This document shows positions 31,919-41,184 of a DNA stretch of 64,000 nt, one piece after another. Source of the DNA: Microbacterium album (GTDB taxonomy: Bacteria; Actinomycetota; Actinomycetes; Actinomycetales; Microbacteriaceae); contig NZ_BMJY01000009.1 of NCBI RefSeq assembly GCF_014643695.1, positions 48,452 to 112,451 on the forward strand. Reading direction: 5' to 3'. Positions within the stretch are counted from its first letter, which is position 1; each line of letters opens with the position of its first letter. The notes below the pieces were generated by a model. That model was not told the origin of the DNA, did no database searches, and worked only from the letters and a program-made list of their open reading frames with translations. The position numbers and the translations under genes were made by a program.

Positions 31919-32818
31919 TCAGTCGAGCAGGTCAGTGAGCCAGCCGGCGCCGTGCACGGTCGCTCCGGCCTCCGCCGCGCGGGCCCGCAGGCCCCGGTCG
32001 CTCGTCACGACAGTCACCACCCGCCCGTCGTCGACGAGCGCCGCCGCCTCCGCCGCGATCGTGTCGTCGCCCTCACCCGCGGCGCGCACGACGCGCACCC
32101 CGTCGACATCCGGGACATCGCGCGCCTGACCCTCGGTCACGACGACGAACTCGGGGAACCAGTGCGTCGCCCCCAGACCGAGCCGCTCGGCCGGGACGCC
32201 CCGCTCGGCCAGCGCGCTCACGCGCGTCAGCAACCGCGTGGCCGCGCCCGCGCGATCCTTCCACCATCCGTCCGGCACGGATCCGACGACGTTCGCGCCG
32301 TCCACGACGACGACCGGGCGCACACGGAGCAGCTCGCGCAGCCCCGTCCAGGCACCCGCGAAACCGGGATGCAGCGGACGGTGATCGACCTCCTCGACCG
32401 GCGCCCACTCGACCGCGAAGCTCTCCGGATCCGTCACGGCCGCCGCGAACCGCTCCACCACGTCCGCGACCACCGTCGTGTACGACCAGACCTCCAGATC
32501 CAGCACGTTCGTGAATCGGGGCCGGACCGAGGCGACCGGGACGCCCGCCTCCTCGCTCGCCTCGCGCAAGGCCCCCGAGATCGGCGACTCGCCCTCGTGC
32601 AGCGCCCCGCCCGGCAGCGCCCACGTGCCGCCGTGGTGGCTCCAGCCGACGCGGTGCTGCAGGAGGACGCCGCGCTCGACGTCGAATGCCATGAGCCCGG
32701 CCGCGCCGAAGCGCCCCCAGTACCGCTCCCCGGAATCCGTGATGACCCACGCGTCACCGGGATCGCGCGGTCCGGTGAACCGGGGTGGCTCGCCGGGGCG
32801 GGGTGGCTCGATCGTCAC
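31919..32818 (-). CDS. Nudix hydrolase fused to a PIN/NYN-like domain
   Basis: 299 residues. The N-terminal Nudix fold has a full box: GGALHEGESPISGALREASEEAGV (about 73-96), so it should hydrolyse a nucleoside-diphosphate-linked substrate. The C-terminal 130 residues (VVVVDGANVVGSVPDGWWKD, FVVVTEGQA, VVRAAGEGDDTIAAEAAALV, VVTVVTSDRGLRARA) carry the spaced Asp residues of a PIN/NYN-type ribonuclease. The fusion suggests linked nucleotide and RNA turnover. The GTG at 32818 gives the best N-terminus. Confidence 0.8.
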   Translation of the reverse strand: MTIEPPRPGEPPRFTGPRDPGDAWVITDSGERYWGRFGAAGLMAFDVERGVLLQHRVGWSHHGGTWALPGGALHEGESPISGALREASEEAGVPVASVRPRFTNVLDLEVWSYTTVVADVVERFAAAVTDPESFAVEWAPVEEVDHRPLHPGFAGAWTGLRELLRVRPVVVVDGANVVGSVPDGWWKDRAGAATRLLTRVSALAERGVPAERLGLGATHWFPEFVVVTEGQARDVPDVDGVRVVRAAGEGDDTIAAEAAALVDDGRVVTVVTSDRGLRARAAEAGATVHGAGWLTDLLD

Positions 32819-32911
32819 CCCTCAAGGGTGACACAGCGTCCCGCGCACGCACGCGGAGGGCGACGCCGCATGTCATGCCGGGGCGTGTGGAGGGGCGTTT
32901 CGACTCGCTTC

Positions 32912-32961
32912 GCTCGCTCAACGAGCTTGGGTGACGGCCGCTCGCTCAACCAGCTTGGGTG
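32912..32961. repeat. Two tandem GCTCGCTCAACSAGCTTGGGTG units
   Basis: Two 22-bp units with one mismatch, 28 bp apart, at 32912-32933 and 32940-32961 in the gap between the Nudix and der genes. The core CTCAACGAGC is palindromic-like, as in short interspersed repeats of Microbacteriaceae. On the minus strand it lies just past der and may act as a transcript end. Confidence 0.6.
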
Positions 32962-32966
32962 GAAGG

Positions 32967-34490
32967 TCAGCGCTGGCGGCGCTCCCGCACGCGCATGTTG
33001 ATCACGATGGGCGTGCCCTCGAAGCCGTACAGCTCGCGCAGGCGGCGCTGCACGAAGCGGCGGTAGCCGGGGTCGAGGAAGCCGGTCGTGAACAGCACAA
33101 ACGTCGGCGGACGCGTGCCCGCCTGCGTGCCGAACAGGATGCGCGGCTGCTTGCCGCCGCGCAGCGGGTGCGGGTGCTCGGCCACGAGCTCGGACAGGAA
33201 CGCGTTGAACTTGCCGGTCGGGATGCGCTGATCCCACGAGTCCAGCGCGGTCTCGAGCGCGGGCACGAGCTTGTCGAGGTGGCGGCCGGTCTTCGCCGAG
33301 ATGTTGACGCGCGGCGCCCACGCCACGTGGGCCAGATCGGTCTCGATCTCGCGCTCCAGCATGCGCCGGCGGTCGCCGCCGCGGCGGTCGTCCTCCAGCA
33401 GCTCGTCCCACTTGTTGAACGCGAGCACGAGCGCGCGTCCCGACTCGAGCACGAGGTCGATGATGCGCACGTCCTGCTCGCTGATCGGCTGGCTCACGTC
33501 GATCACGACGATCGCGACCTCGGCCTTCTCCAGGGCCGCGGACGTCCGCAGCGACGCATAGAAGTCCGCGCCCTGCTGCAGGTGCACACGGCGACGGATG
33601 CCCGCCGTGTCGACCAGCGTCCACAGGCGGCCGCCCAGCTCGACGATCTCGTCGACGGGGTCGCGCGTGGTGCCGGCGAGCTCGTTGACGACCACCCGCT
33701 CCTCGCCCGCGGCCTTGTTGAGCAGCGATGACTTGCCGACGTTGGGACGCCCGAGGATCGCGACGCGACGCGGCCCGCCGATCTCGTGCTTGGCCACCGC
33801 CGACACCTCCGGCAGCACCTTCATGACCTCGTCCAGCAGGTCGGCGACGCCGCGCCCGTGGATCGCCGAGATCGGGTGCGGCTCGCCCAGGCCGAGGTTC
33901 CACAGCGCGGCGGCCTCGGGCTCGTGACGCGCGTCGTCGACCTTGTTGGCGACGAGGAACACGGGCTTGTCGGACTTGCGCAGCAGGCGCACGACGTGCT
34001 CGTCGGTCGCGGTGGCGCCCACCATCGCGTCCACCACGAACAGGATGACGTCGGCCAGGTCGATCGCGACCTCGCTCTGCGCGGCCACCGACCGGTCGAT
34101 GCCGCGCGCGTCGGGCTCCCAGCCGCCGGTGTCGACCAGCGAGAAGCGACGCCCCAGCCACTCGGCCTTGTAGGTCACGCGGTCGCGCGTGACGCCGGGG
34201 GTGTCCTCCACGACGGCCTCGCGGCGGCCGAGGATGCGGTTCACCAGCGCGGACTTGCCGACGTTCGGCCGGCCCACGATCGCCACGACCGGCAGCGCCG
34301 GCAGGTACTCGATCCCGTCCTCGCCGCGCTGCACGCCGGCCAGCAGCTCGGCGTCCTCCTCGTCGAGGTCGTAGTCCTCCAGGCCCTGGCGCAGCGTCGC
34401 GGCGCGGCGCTCGATGAGCTCCTCGTCCAGCTCCGCCATGCGCTCGGCGAGGCGGTCGGGGCCGCCCTCGTACTCGTCGTCACCGGCCAT
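32967..34490 (-). CDS. der: Ribosome biogenesis GTPase Der (EngA)
   Basis: 507 residues with two consecutive GTPase domains and a C-terminal KH-like domain, the diagnostic Der layout. First P-loop [14 protein letters not shown] near 73-86 with DTGGW; second [14 protein letters not shown] near 246 with DTAGIRRR and NKWD. It assists 50S assembly. An N-terminal acidic extension of about 65 residues precedes the first domain, as in other actinobacteria. Last gene of the parA-scpAB-rluB-tyrA-cmk-der operon; overlaps cmk by 11 bp. Confidence 0.97.
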   Translation of the reverse strand: MAGDDEYEGGPDRLAERMAELDEELIERRAATLRQGLEDYDLDEEDAELLAGVQRGEDGIEYLPALPVVAIVGRPNVGKSALVNRILGRREAVVEDTPGVTRDRVTYKAEWLGRRFSLVDTGGWEPDARGIDRSVAAQSEVAIDLADVILFVVDAMVGATATDEHVVRLLRKSDKPVFLVANKVDDARHEPEAAALWNLGLGEPHPISAIHGRGVADLLDEVMKVLPEVSAVAKHEIGGPRRVAILGRPNVGKSSLLNKAAGEERVVVNELAGTTRDPVDEIVELGGRLWTLVDTAGIRRRVHLQQGADFYASLRTSAALEKAEVAIVVIDVSQPISEQDVRIIDLVLESGRALVLAFNKWDELLEDDRRGGDRRRMLEREIETDLAHVAWAPRVNISAKTGRHLDKLVPALETALDSWDQRIPTGKFNAFLSELVAEHPHPLRGGKQPRILFGTQAGTRPPTFVLFTTGFLDPGYRRFVQRRLRELYGFEGTPIVINMRVRERRQR

Positions 34491-35223
34491 TGCGGCCTCC
34501 CTGCTTCGGGTTGATCTTGCGGTCGATCACCGTGAGCACGGCGTCGATGGTCTGCTCGAAGTCGAGCTCGGTGGAGTCGATCACATCGACCCCCGGATCC
34601 GCCAGGGCGAGATCCAGCACGTGACTGTCCGATTCGTCGCGGATCCGCATCGCCTCGGCCACCGTCCCCGTGTCGGACCCGAGCTCCAGCCCGCGCCGCG
34701 CGGCGCGCACCTCGGGCGACGCGGTCATCAGGATGCGCACGGGCGCGTCGGGGGCGACGACCGACGTGATGTCGCGTCCCTCGATCACGACGCCCGCGAG
34801 CCCCGACTCCCCCGCCAGCCGGCGGAAGACGCCGTTGAGGTACGCCCGCACCTCGGGCACGCGGGTGAAGCCGGCGATCGCCGCCGTGACCTCGGGCGTG
34901 CGGATCTCGGCGGTCACGTCCACGCCGCGCACCGTCACGGTCCGGTCGTCCGGCTGCAGGCCGAGGCGCAGGTCGAACGAGGTCAGGGCGTCGAGCACGG
35001 CGTCGGGGTCGGTGGTGTCGGCCCCGAGGTCGAGCACGTGCCACGACAGCGCCCGGTAGCCGGCGCCGGTGTCCAGGTAGCCGTAGCCACGGCGGCGCGC
35101 GATCTCCTTCGAGACGCTCGACTTGCCGGATCCGGCCGGCCCGTCGATCGCGATGATGGGCGTCTGCACGGCCGCGCCCGCCGAGGCGGCCCAGCCGTCG
35201 GTCGTGCCGTGGGCGTCAGTCAT
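34480..35223 (-). CDS. cmk: Cytidylate kinase
   Basis: 247 residues. Phosphorylates CMP/dCMP to the diphosphate. P-loop [20 protein letters not shown] near the start, then [13 protein letters not shown], the CMP-binding insert, and [26 protein letters not shown] typical of bacterial Cmk. The ATG at 35223 lies inside the end of tyrA (8-bp overlap) and the 3' end overlaps der by 11 bp, so cmk-der are coupled as in most actinobacteria. Confidence 0.96.
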   Translation of the reverse strand: MTDAHGTTDGWAASAGAAVQTPIIAIDGPAGSGKSSVSKEIARRRGYGYLDTGAGYRALSWHVLDLGADTTDPDAVLDALTSFDLRLGLQPDDRTVTVRGVDVTAEIRTPEVTAAIAGFTRVPEVRAYLNGVFRRLAGESGLAGVVIEGRDITSVVAPDAPVRILMTASPEVRAARRGLELGSDTGTVAEAMRIRDESDSHVLDLALADPGVDVIDSTELDFEQTIDAVLTVIDRKINPKQGGRNGR

Positions 35224-36355
35224 GGGTCGTGCTCGCAATCCGCCAGCCGCGGCTCTCCAGCCCGTCGACGGCGCCGCGCACGGCGCCCGGCACGACGCTG
35301 ATCTCGGCCAGGCCGAACTGCGCCCCCGGCGAGTGCTCCAGCCGCAGGTCCTCGATGTTCACGCCCAGCTCACCCAGGTCGCCGAACAGGCGCCCCAGCT
35401 GCCCGGGGGTGTCGTCGATCATGACGACGAAGGAGTCGAAGCGGCGGTTCTGGCCGTGCTTGCCCGGCAGTCGCTCGACGCCCTCGTTGCCGCGGCGGAT
35501 CGCGTCGGCCAGCGCGCGGCGCGCGCCCACGGCGTCCGGCTCACGCAGGGCCTGCGCGATGCGCGACAGGTCCGCGGCGAGCGCGTCCAGCACGTCCACC
35601 ACGGGCGCCGCGTTCGCATCCAGGATCTGCACCCACAGCTCGGGAGCGGAGTGGGCGATGCGCGTGGTGTCGCGCACGCCCTGGCCGGCCAGGCGCAGGG
35701 ATTCCTCGGGAGCGTCGGCGAAGCGGCCCGCGAGCAGGCTCGCGACCACCTGCGGCACGTGCGACACGAGCGCCACGGAGCGGTCGTGCTCCTCGGGCGT
35801 CATCTCGATCGGCATCGCGCCGACGTCGAGCGCCAGCGCCTCGACCAGCGCGAGGTCGGCGGCGGGCGTCTCGCCGTCGCGGCAGACGACCCACGGACGT
35901 CCCGTGAAGATGTCGGCGCGCGCCGAGATCGCGCCGCCCCGCTCGCGGCCCGCCATGGGGTGCGATCCGATGTAGTGCGTCAGATCCACGCCGCGCCGGC
36001 GCAGCTCCTCGAGCGGGCCGAGCTTGACGGAGGCGACGTCCGTGACGACCGCGCCGGGGTATCGCTCCAGCTCGGACTGCACGACATCGGCCGTGACGTC
36101 CGGCGGCACGGCGACCACGATGAGCGACGGCTCGTCCTGCGGCGTCTCGGCACGCCCGGCGCCGTAGTCGATCGCGAGACGCAGCTGCGTGGGCGAAGTG
36201 TCGGTCAGCACGACGTCGACGCCGAGGGCCCGCAGCGCGTGCCCCACGCTGGCCCCGAGCAGTCCGGCGCCCACCACGCGCACGGTGCCGCTGACGCGCG
36301 CGGTGCGCCCCGGCACCAGCGGATCGCGCGACGGCGCGCTCGTCGTATCGGTCAC
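35216..36355 (-). CDS. tyrA: Prephenate dehydrogenase with C-terminal ACT domain
   Basis: 379 residues. NAD-binding motif VRVVGAGLLGASVGHALRALG (about 25-45), catalytic His in HYIGSHPMAGRERGG, and HDRSVALVSHVPQVVAS. An ACT-like domain at about 305-379 (FDSFVVMIDDTPGQLGRLFGDLGELGVNIEDLRL) probably gives feedback by tyrosine. Converts prephenate to 4-hydroxyphenylpyruvate. The GTG start overlaps the rluB stop as GTGA. Confidence 0.94.
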   Translation of the reverse strand: MTDTTSAPSRDPLVPGRTARVSGTVRVVGAGLLGASVGHALRALGVDVVLTDTSPTQLRLAIDYGAGRAETPQDEPSLIVVAVPPDVTADVVQSELERYPGAVVTDVASVKLGPLEELRRRGVDLTHYIGSHPMAGRERGGAISARADIFTGRPWVVCRDGETPAADLALVEALALDVGAMPIEMTPEEHDRSVALVSHVPQVVASLLAGRFADAPEESLRLAGQGVRDTTRIAHSAPELWVQILDANAAPVVDVLDALAADLSRIAQALREPDAVGARRALADAIRRGNEGVERLPGKHGQNRRFDSFVVMIDDTPGQLGRLFGDLGELGVNIEDLRLEHSPGAQFGLAEISVVPGAVRGAVDGLESRGWRIASTTHD

Positions 36356-37146
36356 GAGTTCTCCCGGTCCTCCCCCGAGGGATCCGCGCCCGTGTCGGTC
36401 TGATCGGATCCCTGGCGCGAGAGAGTCAGCAACGCGCCTCGCTCCACTTTAGTCAACTCGCGCACCTTGCCCACTGGGAGGGTTCCCAGGTGCAGCGGGC
36501 CGAACTGGCGCCGCACCAGCTCGGTGACGGGGTGCCCGACGGCCGCCATCATCCGGCGCACGATGCGGTTGCGGCCGGAGTGCAGGGTCAGTTCGACCAG
36601 GCTCGAGCCTCCCGAGGAGTCCAGCAGGCGCGCCTTGTCGGCCTGGATGGGGCCGTCCTCCAGCTCGATGCCGCGCGTGAGCGTCGCGATCGTCTGCGCC
36701 GTGACGCGACCGTCGACCTTCGCGATGTAGACCTTGGTCACCCCGAACGACGGGTGGGCCAGCACGTGCGCGAGCTCGCCGTCGTTGGTGAGCACCAGCA
36801 GGCCCGACGTGTCGGCGTCGAGCCGTCCGACGTTGTAGAGCCGCTCGGGCCAGTCCTGGGTGTAGCGCCGCAGATCCGGGCGGCCCCGATCGTCCTTCAT
36901 GGAGCTGACGACGCCGGTCGGCTTGTTCAGCATGACGTACCGCTTGGTGGTGTCGAGCTGCACGGCGGTGCCGTCGACGTCCACGAGGTCCTTCTCGGGA
37001 TCGATGCGCGACCCCAGCTCGGTCACCACCGTGCCGTTGACCCGCACGCGCCCCTCGACGATCAGCTGCTCGGACACGCGCCGCGACGCCACGCCGGCGT
37101 TCGCCAGCACCTTCTGCAGCCGGATTCCCTCAGCGCCCTGTTCCAT
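36352..37146 (-). CDS. rluB: 23S rRNA pseudouridine synthase (RluB/RsuA family)
   Basis: 264 residues. N-terminal S4 domain (IRLQKVLANAGVASRRVSEQLIVEGRVRVNGTVV) and the catalytic domain with YNVGRLDADTSGLLVLTNDGELAH (catalytic Asp in RLDADTSG) and the RsuA-family ending HSGRNRIVRRMMAAVGHPV. A short acidic tail follows. The gene pair scpB-rluB is standard in Gram-positives. The ATG at 37146 is preferred to one 30 bp upstream because it starts right before the S4 domain. Confidence 0.94.
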   Translation of the reverse strand: MEQGAEGIRLQKVLANAGVASRRVSEQLIVEGRVRVNGTVVTELGSRIDPEKDLVDVDGTAVQLDTTKRYVMLNKPTGVVSSMKDDRGRPDLRRYTQDWPERLYNVGRLDADTSGLLVLTNDGELAHVLAHPSFGVTKVYIAKVDGRVTAQTIATLTRGIELEDGPIQADKARLLDSSGGSSLVELTLHSGRNRIVRRMMAAVGHPVTELVRRQFGPLHLGTLPVGKVRELTKVERGALLTLSRQGSDQTDTGADPSGEDRENS

Positions 37147-37205
37147 GTCCCACTTTCTGCCTGAATACCGCCCCATTCCGTCAGGAAGTGGGACATCATT
37201 ATCGT

Positions 37206-37247
37206 CTCAGCCGACGAGGGCTCAGCCGACGAGGGCTCAGCCGACGA
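37206..37247. repeat. 15-bp tandem repeat (2.8 copies) over the scpB stop
   Basis: CTCAGCCGACGAGGG repeats at 37206, 37221 and 37236 (the last copy partial). The third copy contains the scpB stop codon, so the two extra copies lie just downstream of the gene; the array looks like a recent slippage duplication. Confidence 0.85.
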
Positions 37248-37890
37248 CGTCGTCGAAGCCGTCGGAGCCGTCGTCGAGCAGGGGCGAGATCGGCGGAAGC
37301 TCGTCGAGCGAGTTGATGCCGAGCTGCTGCAGCAGCAGATCCGTCGTGCCGTACAGGATCGCGCCGGTCTCCGGATGCGCGCCCTGCTCGGTCACGAGGC
37401 CCCGCGCGAGCAGCGTGCGGACGACCGAGTCGACGTTCACCGCGCGGATCGACGCCACCTGCGACCGGGTCACGGGCTGCTTGTACGCGATGACGGCGAG
37501 CGTCTCGAGCGCCGCCTGCGACAGGCGCGCGGGCGCCTGCCCGCCCACGAAGCCCGCGATCATGTCGTCGTACTCGGCGCGCGCATAGAACCGCCAGCCG
37601 CCGCCGACCTCGCGCAGCTCGAACCCGCGCTCGGGCGTGCCGCCGCGCCCGTCGTAGTCGTCCACGAGCGCCGCGAGCGCGCGCCGCACCGCCGGCACGG
37701 GTGCGCCGACAGCCGTCGCGAGTGCAACCAGACTGAGCGGCTCGTCCGCGATCATCAGGATCGCCTCGAGGCGCTGCGCGACGCCGCCCGGGTACTCGGC
37801 GGGCTCTTCCGCCGCCTGCTCCACGGGTTCCAGCTCGGGCTCGCCCACCGGTGCGTCCGCCGCCATGGCGGTCTTCGGGTCATCTGTCAT
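37237..37890 (-). CDS. scpB: Segregation and condensation protein ScpB
   Basis: 217 residues. Two winged-helix units typical of ScpB: LEAILMIADEPLSLVALATAVGAPVPAVRRALAALV and the strongly conserved LSQAALETLAVIAYKQPVTRSQVASIRAVNVDSVVRTLLARGLV. With ScpA and SMC it forms the condensin complex that compacts and separates chromosomes. An acidic, Glu/Pro-rich lead of about 35 residues is present. It overlaps scpA by 11 bp. Confidence 0.95.
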   Translation of the reverse strand: MTDDPKTAMAADAPVGEPELEPVEQAAEEPAEYPGGVAQRLEAILMIADEPLSLVALATAVGAPVPAVRRALAALVDDYDGRGGTPERGFELREVGGGWRFYARAEYDDMIAGFVGGQAPARLSQAALETLAVIAYKQPVTRSQVASIRAVNVDSVVRTLLARGLVTEQGAHPETGAILYGTTDLLLQQLGINSLDELPPISPLLDDGSDGFDDVVG

Positions 37891-38749
37891 AGTCGGCTCC
37901 CAGGGTCGCCAGCGTCTCGTCGGACCAGTGCTCGGCCGTCCACGTGAGGGTCAGCTCGCCGAGCGGCTCCAGCTGCTCGAACGACACGGCCGCGTGCCGG
38001 TACAGCTCCAGCACCGAGATGAAGCGCGCCACCACGACGCCCGCCTGGTCGACGCCCGCGACGAGCTCCCGGAACGTCAGCCGCTCCGCGTTCCGCAGCA
38101 GCGACACGACGACCGCGGCCTGCTCCCGGATGCTCACGAGCGGCGCGTGCAGGTGATCCAGGCCCACGCGCGGGATCTCCCGGGGCGCGAACGCGAGCGT
38201 CGCGATGGCCGCGAAGTCCTCGGGTGTGAGCGTCCAGATCAGCTCCGGTGTCTTGGCCCGGTACTTCGGCTCGAGGGGGACGTTGCGGGGATGGCGGCGG
38301 TCCTCCCCCTGCAGCCGCTCGGCGAACCACGCGGAGACCTCCTTGAAGGCCCGGTACTGCAGCAGCCGGGCGAACAGCAGATCCCGCGCCTCGAGCAGCG
38401 CGACCGATTCGGCGTCGACCAGCTCGCCCTGGGGCAGCAGCCCGGCGACCTTCATGTCCAGGAGCGTGGCCGCCACGACGAGGAATTCGGATGCCTGATC
38501 CAGCTCCTCGTCCGGACCGAGCTCGCGCAGATACGAGATGAACTCGTCCGTCACCTTCGACAGCGACACCTCGGTGATGTCGAGCTCGTGCTGCGAGATC
38601 AGGGTCAGCAGCAGGTCGAACGGCCCGTCGAAGTTCCCCAGCGAGACGCGGAACCCGCCCTCGGACTCGGCGTCCTGGGGCCCGGTGGCCCGGGGTCCGG
38701 TGATCTCGGGCCCCGTCGGCGCGGACGTCGGCTCAGGCGACGGCGCCAC
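37880..38749 (-). CDS. scpA: Segregation and condensation protein ScpA
   Basis: 289 residues. Kleisin subunit: the N-terminal SMC-binding helix region FRVSLGNFDGPFDLLLTLISQHELDITEVSLSKVTDEFISYL, the middle ASEFLVVAATLLDMKVAGLLP, and the C-terminal winged helix (TFRELVAGVDQAGVVVARFISVLELYRHAAVSFEQLEPLGELTL). A 30-residue low-complexity lead (Pro/Thr/Glu) precedes it. The GTG start lies 17 bp inside the parA end. Confidence 0.96.
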   Translation of the reverse strand: MAPSPEPTSAPTGPEITGPRATGPQDAESEGGFRVSLGNFDGPFDLLLTLISQHELDITEVSLSKVTDEFISYLRELGPDEELDQASEFLVVAATLLDMKVAGLLPQGELVDAESVALLEARDLLFARLLQYRAFKEVSAWFAERLQGEDRRHPRNVPLEPKYRAKTPELIWTLTPEDFAAIATLAFAPREIPRVGLDHLHAPLVSIREQAAVVVSLLRNAERLTFRELVAGVDQAGVVVARFISVLELYRHAAVSFEQLEPLGELTLTWTAEHWSDETLATLGADYDR

Positions 38750-39644
38750 GCGCCACCAGCTCGCGCGCCAGTCGCAGGTACGCCTGCGCCGCGGGGTGCT
38801 CGGGCGCGAACTCGGTGATCGGCACGCCCGACACCGAGGCGTCGGGGAACTTCACGGTGCGGCCGATCACGGTCTCGAGCACGTCGTCGCCGAAGGCCTC
38901 GACGATGCGCTCCAGCACCTCGCGCGAGTGCAGCGTGCGGGGGTCGTACATCGTCGCGAGCAGGCCGTCGAGCGTGATGGACGGGTTCAGCCGGTCCCGC
39001 ACCTTGTCGATCGTCTCGATCAGCAGCGCAACGCCGCGCAACGCGAAGAACTCGCACTCGAGGGGGATCACCACGCCGTGCGCTGCCGTGAGGGCGTTGA
39101 CGGTCAGCAGCCCCAGCGACGGCTGGCAGTCGATCAGGATGACGTCGTACTCGGCGGCGACGCGCCGCAGCACGTGCGACAGGATCATCTCCCGCGCGAC
39201 CTCGTTGACCAGGTGGACCTCGGCCGCCGACAGGTCGATGTTGGCCGGGATCAGGTCGAGACCGGGCACCTTCGTCTGCACGATCGCGTCGTGCGGATCC
39301 CGCTTCGTGTCGAGCAGCAGATCGTAGATCGTCGGCGCGTCGTGGGTCTGCACCCCGAGGCCCGCCGACAGGGCGCCCTGTGGATCGAAGTCGATCGCGA
39401 GCACCTTGCGCCCGTACTCGGCCAGCGCCGCGGCCAGGTTGATCGTGGTCGTCGTCTTGCCGACGCCGCCCTTCTGGTTGCACAGCGCGATGATGCGCGC
39501 CGGCCCGTGCCCGTCGAGCTTCTTCGGGGTCGGGAAGCCCTGGTACGGGCGGCCGGTCGGGCCGAGCACGGGCTCATCGCCCTTCGCCGGCTTTCGCGCC
39601 CGGGTGTCCGCCTTGTCCGCCACCGTCTCTCCCGCCTTCGACAT
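38733..39644 (-). CDS. parA: ParA/Soj-family ATPase
   Basis: 303 residues. Deviant Walker A KGGVGKTTTTINLAAALAE with its signature Lys, Walker A' and B regions (AIDFDPQGALSAGL, YDVILIDCQPSLGLLTVNAL). This scpAB-linked copy differs from the parAB pair near oriC and may help position the condensin or nucleoid. Start at ATG 39642-39644, giving MSKAGETVADKADTRA; longer frames have no support. First gene of the operon; the promoter lies between 39645 and about 39740. Confidence 0.93.
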   Translation of the reverse strand: MSKAGETVADKADTRARKPAKGDEPVLGPTGRPYQGFPTPKKLDGHGPARIIALCNQKGGVGKTTTTINLAAALAEYGRKVLAIDFDPQGALSAGLGVQTHDAPTIYDLLLDTKRDPHDAIVQTKVPGLDLIPANIDLSAAEVHLVNEVAREMILSHVLRRVAAEYDVILIDCQPSLGLLTVNALTAAHGVVIPLECEFFALRGVALLIETIDKVRDRLNPSITLDGLLATMYDPRTLHSREVLERIVEAFGDDVLETVIGRTVKFPDASVSGVPITEFAPEHPAAQAYLRLARELVARGAVA

Positions 39645-39742
39645 GCTTGCTCGATTGTAAGGGTGCGCCCCCGCCACAGCGGCGACGCGCGCCGCGCATT
39701 TGCGGGTCTCCGCGCCCCAACCCCCACCGGTCACTAGCGTCC

Positions 39743-39781
39743 GTGCCGTTTACTAGCGCAGGGAGCGCTAGTAAACGGCAC
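39743..39781. repeat. Perfect 17-bp palindrome between the export operon and parA
   Basis: GTGCCGTTTACTAGCGC at 39743-39759, loop AGGGA, exact complement at 39765-39781. Partial copies of the CACTAGCG/GGGCTAG words flank it. No T-run follows on either strand, so it is more like a REP-type element or attachment scar than a normal terminator, though it could end the ABC operon. Confidence 0.75.
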
Positions 39782-39840
39782 CGGGGCTAGTCAACGCATG
39801 CGGGGTCTGACAGCGGGCGCGGCCGGGGTCGGCGCGGGCG

Positions 39841-41184
39841 TCAGGAGCCGCGCAGTGCCGTGACGGGTTCGATGCGGGCGGCCCGGCGGGCGGGGTACCA
39901 GCCCGAGACGAGGCCGACGAGGGCACCGAGCAGCGCGCCGCCCACCGCGGCGAGCGGATCGACCACGGGCACCCACTGCTGCACGACCGCGACGGCGACC
40001 ACGGCGAGCACCCCGAGGGACGCGCCGATGAGACCGCCGAGCAGGCCGATCACGACCGACTCCAGCACGAACTGCGCCGAGATCTGCCGCCGCGTCGCCC
40101 CCAGCGCACGGCGCAGACCGATCTCCCCCACCCGCTCCATCACCGACATGAGCGTGACGTTCGCGATCCCCACGCCGCCCGCGAGGAGGGCCACGAGTCC
40201 GAGCGCGATGAACACGAGGTTGACGTCGGCGCGCACGCTGTCGCTGAGCTCGGATCGCCCGGCGGGCGCCCGCACGTCGATGGTCTCGGGCGATCCGGGC
40301 GCGAGCGCGAGCCCCGCCTGCTGCGCGACCTGCGGGCCCGCGCCCACGACGATGCGCGCCTGCGCCGAGGCCGGAGCCGGCAGCCCGAAGTCCGCGCGGG
40401 CGCTGCCCGTCGGGATGATGATGCTGTCCAGCAGATCGGCGCGCGTGACGGGGCTGTCGAGCGTGCCGATGACGGCGTACGCCACGCCGTCGATGAAGAT
40501 CGACGGCTGCCGGTCGACGCGCTGCACGGCGAGCCGCTCCGCGGCGCGCACGCCGAGCACCGCGACGCGATCGCCGCGCGCGTCGTGCCCCGCGTCGAAG
40601 AAGCGCCCCGCGATGATCCGCGCCTCGACCACGTCGACGAGGCCTTCGGAGGCCGCGACGACGGGCGGCGGCGCGGCGGCCGGAGCGGACGGGTCGTTCA
40701 CCGGCACGGCGGTCACGGTCGCGCCCTCCGCGAGCACCACGTCGGACACGAGCGCGGCGCGTTCGACCCCCGCCAGGCGCTCGACGCGGGCGGGGGCGTC
40801 CCACGGCAGGGCGCCGGTCGCAACGGTGCGTCCGCCGCCGGTGCGGGCCTCCGCGGGCGAGATGACGACCTGCGTCGACGCCGCCGCCTGGAACTGGTTC
40901 GCGATCTGGCCGGCGGCGGTCTGCGCGAACCCCACCGTCGCGACGAGCGAGCCGATGCCCAGCACCGTGCCGAGCACCGTCATCACGAGGCGACCCGGTC
41001 GCGAGCCGATGTCGTTGGTCGCCTCGACCACCAGGTCCTGGAATGTGAAGCGGTCCGCGCGCGGAACCTCCTCCACCAGCCCGCCCGCGAAGCCCTCGGC
41101 GGGGGCCTCGCGGTCGCGACGTCTCCGGCCGATCCAGGCCCACGGGCGACGGCGCTTCGGAGCCTCGGGGGCCGGGGCGCTCAT
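39841..41184 (-). CDS. MacB-like ABC transporter permease (FtsX family)
   Basis: 447 residues. One N-terminal membrane helix (PGRLVMTVLGTVLGIGSLVATVGF), a large outside MacB_PCD domain of about 220 residues, and three C-terminal helices with the FtsX signature (NVTLMSVMERVGEIGLRRALGATRRQI). Works with the ATPase and adaptor genes just upstream as a tripartite-style export or signalling system. The start overlaps the ATPase stop by 4 bp. The exported substrate is unknown. Confidence 0.9.
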   Translation of the reverse strand: MSAPAPEAPKRRRPWAWIGRRRRDREAPAEGFAGGLVEEVPRADRFTFQDLVVEATNDIGSRPGRLVMTVLGTVLGIGSLVATVGFAQTAAGQIANQFQAAASTQVVISPAEARTGGGRTVATGALPWDAPARVERLAGVERAALVSDVVLAEGATVTAVPVNDPSAPAAAPPPVVAASEGLVDVVEARIIAGRFFDAGHDARGDRVAVLGVRAAERLAVQRVDRQPSIFIDGVAYAVIGTLDSPVTRADLLDSIIIPTGSARADFGLPAPASAQARIVVGAGPQVAQQAGLALAPGSPETIDVRAPAGRSELSDSVRADVNLVFIALGLVALLAGGVGIANVTLMSVMERVGEIGLRRALGATRRQISAQFVLESVVIGLLGGLIGASLGVLAVVAVAVVQQWVPVVDPLAAVGGALLGALVGLVSGWYPARRAARIEPVTALRGS

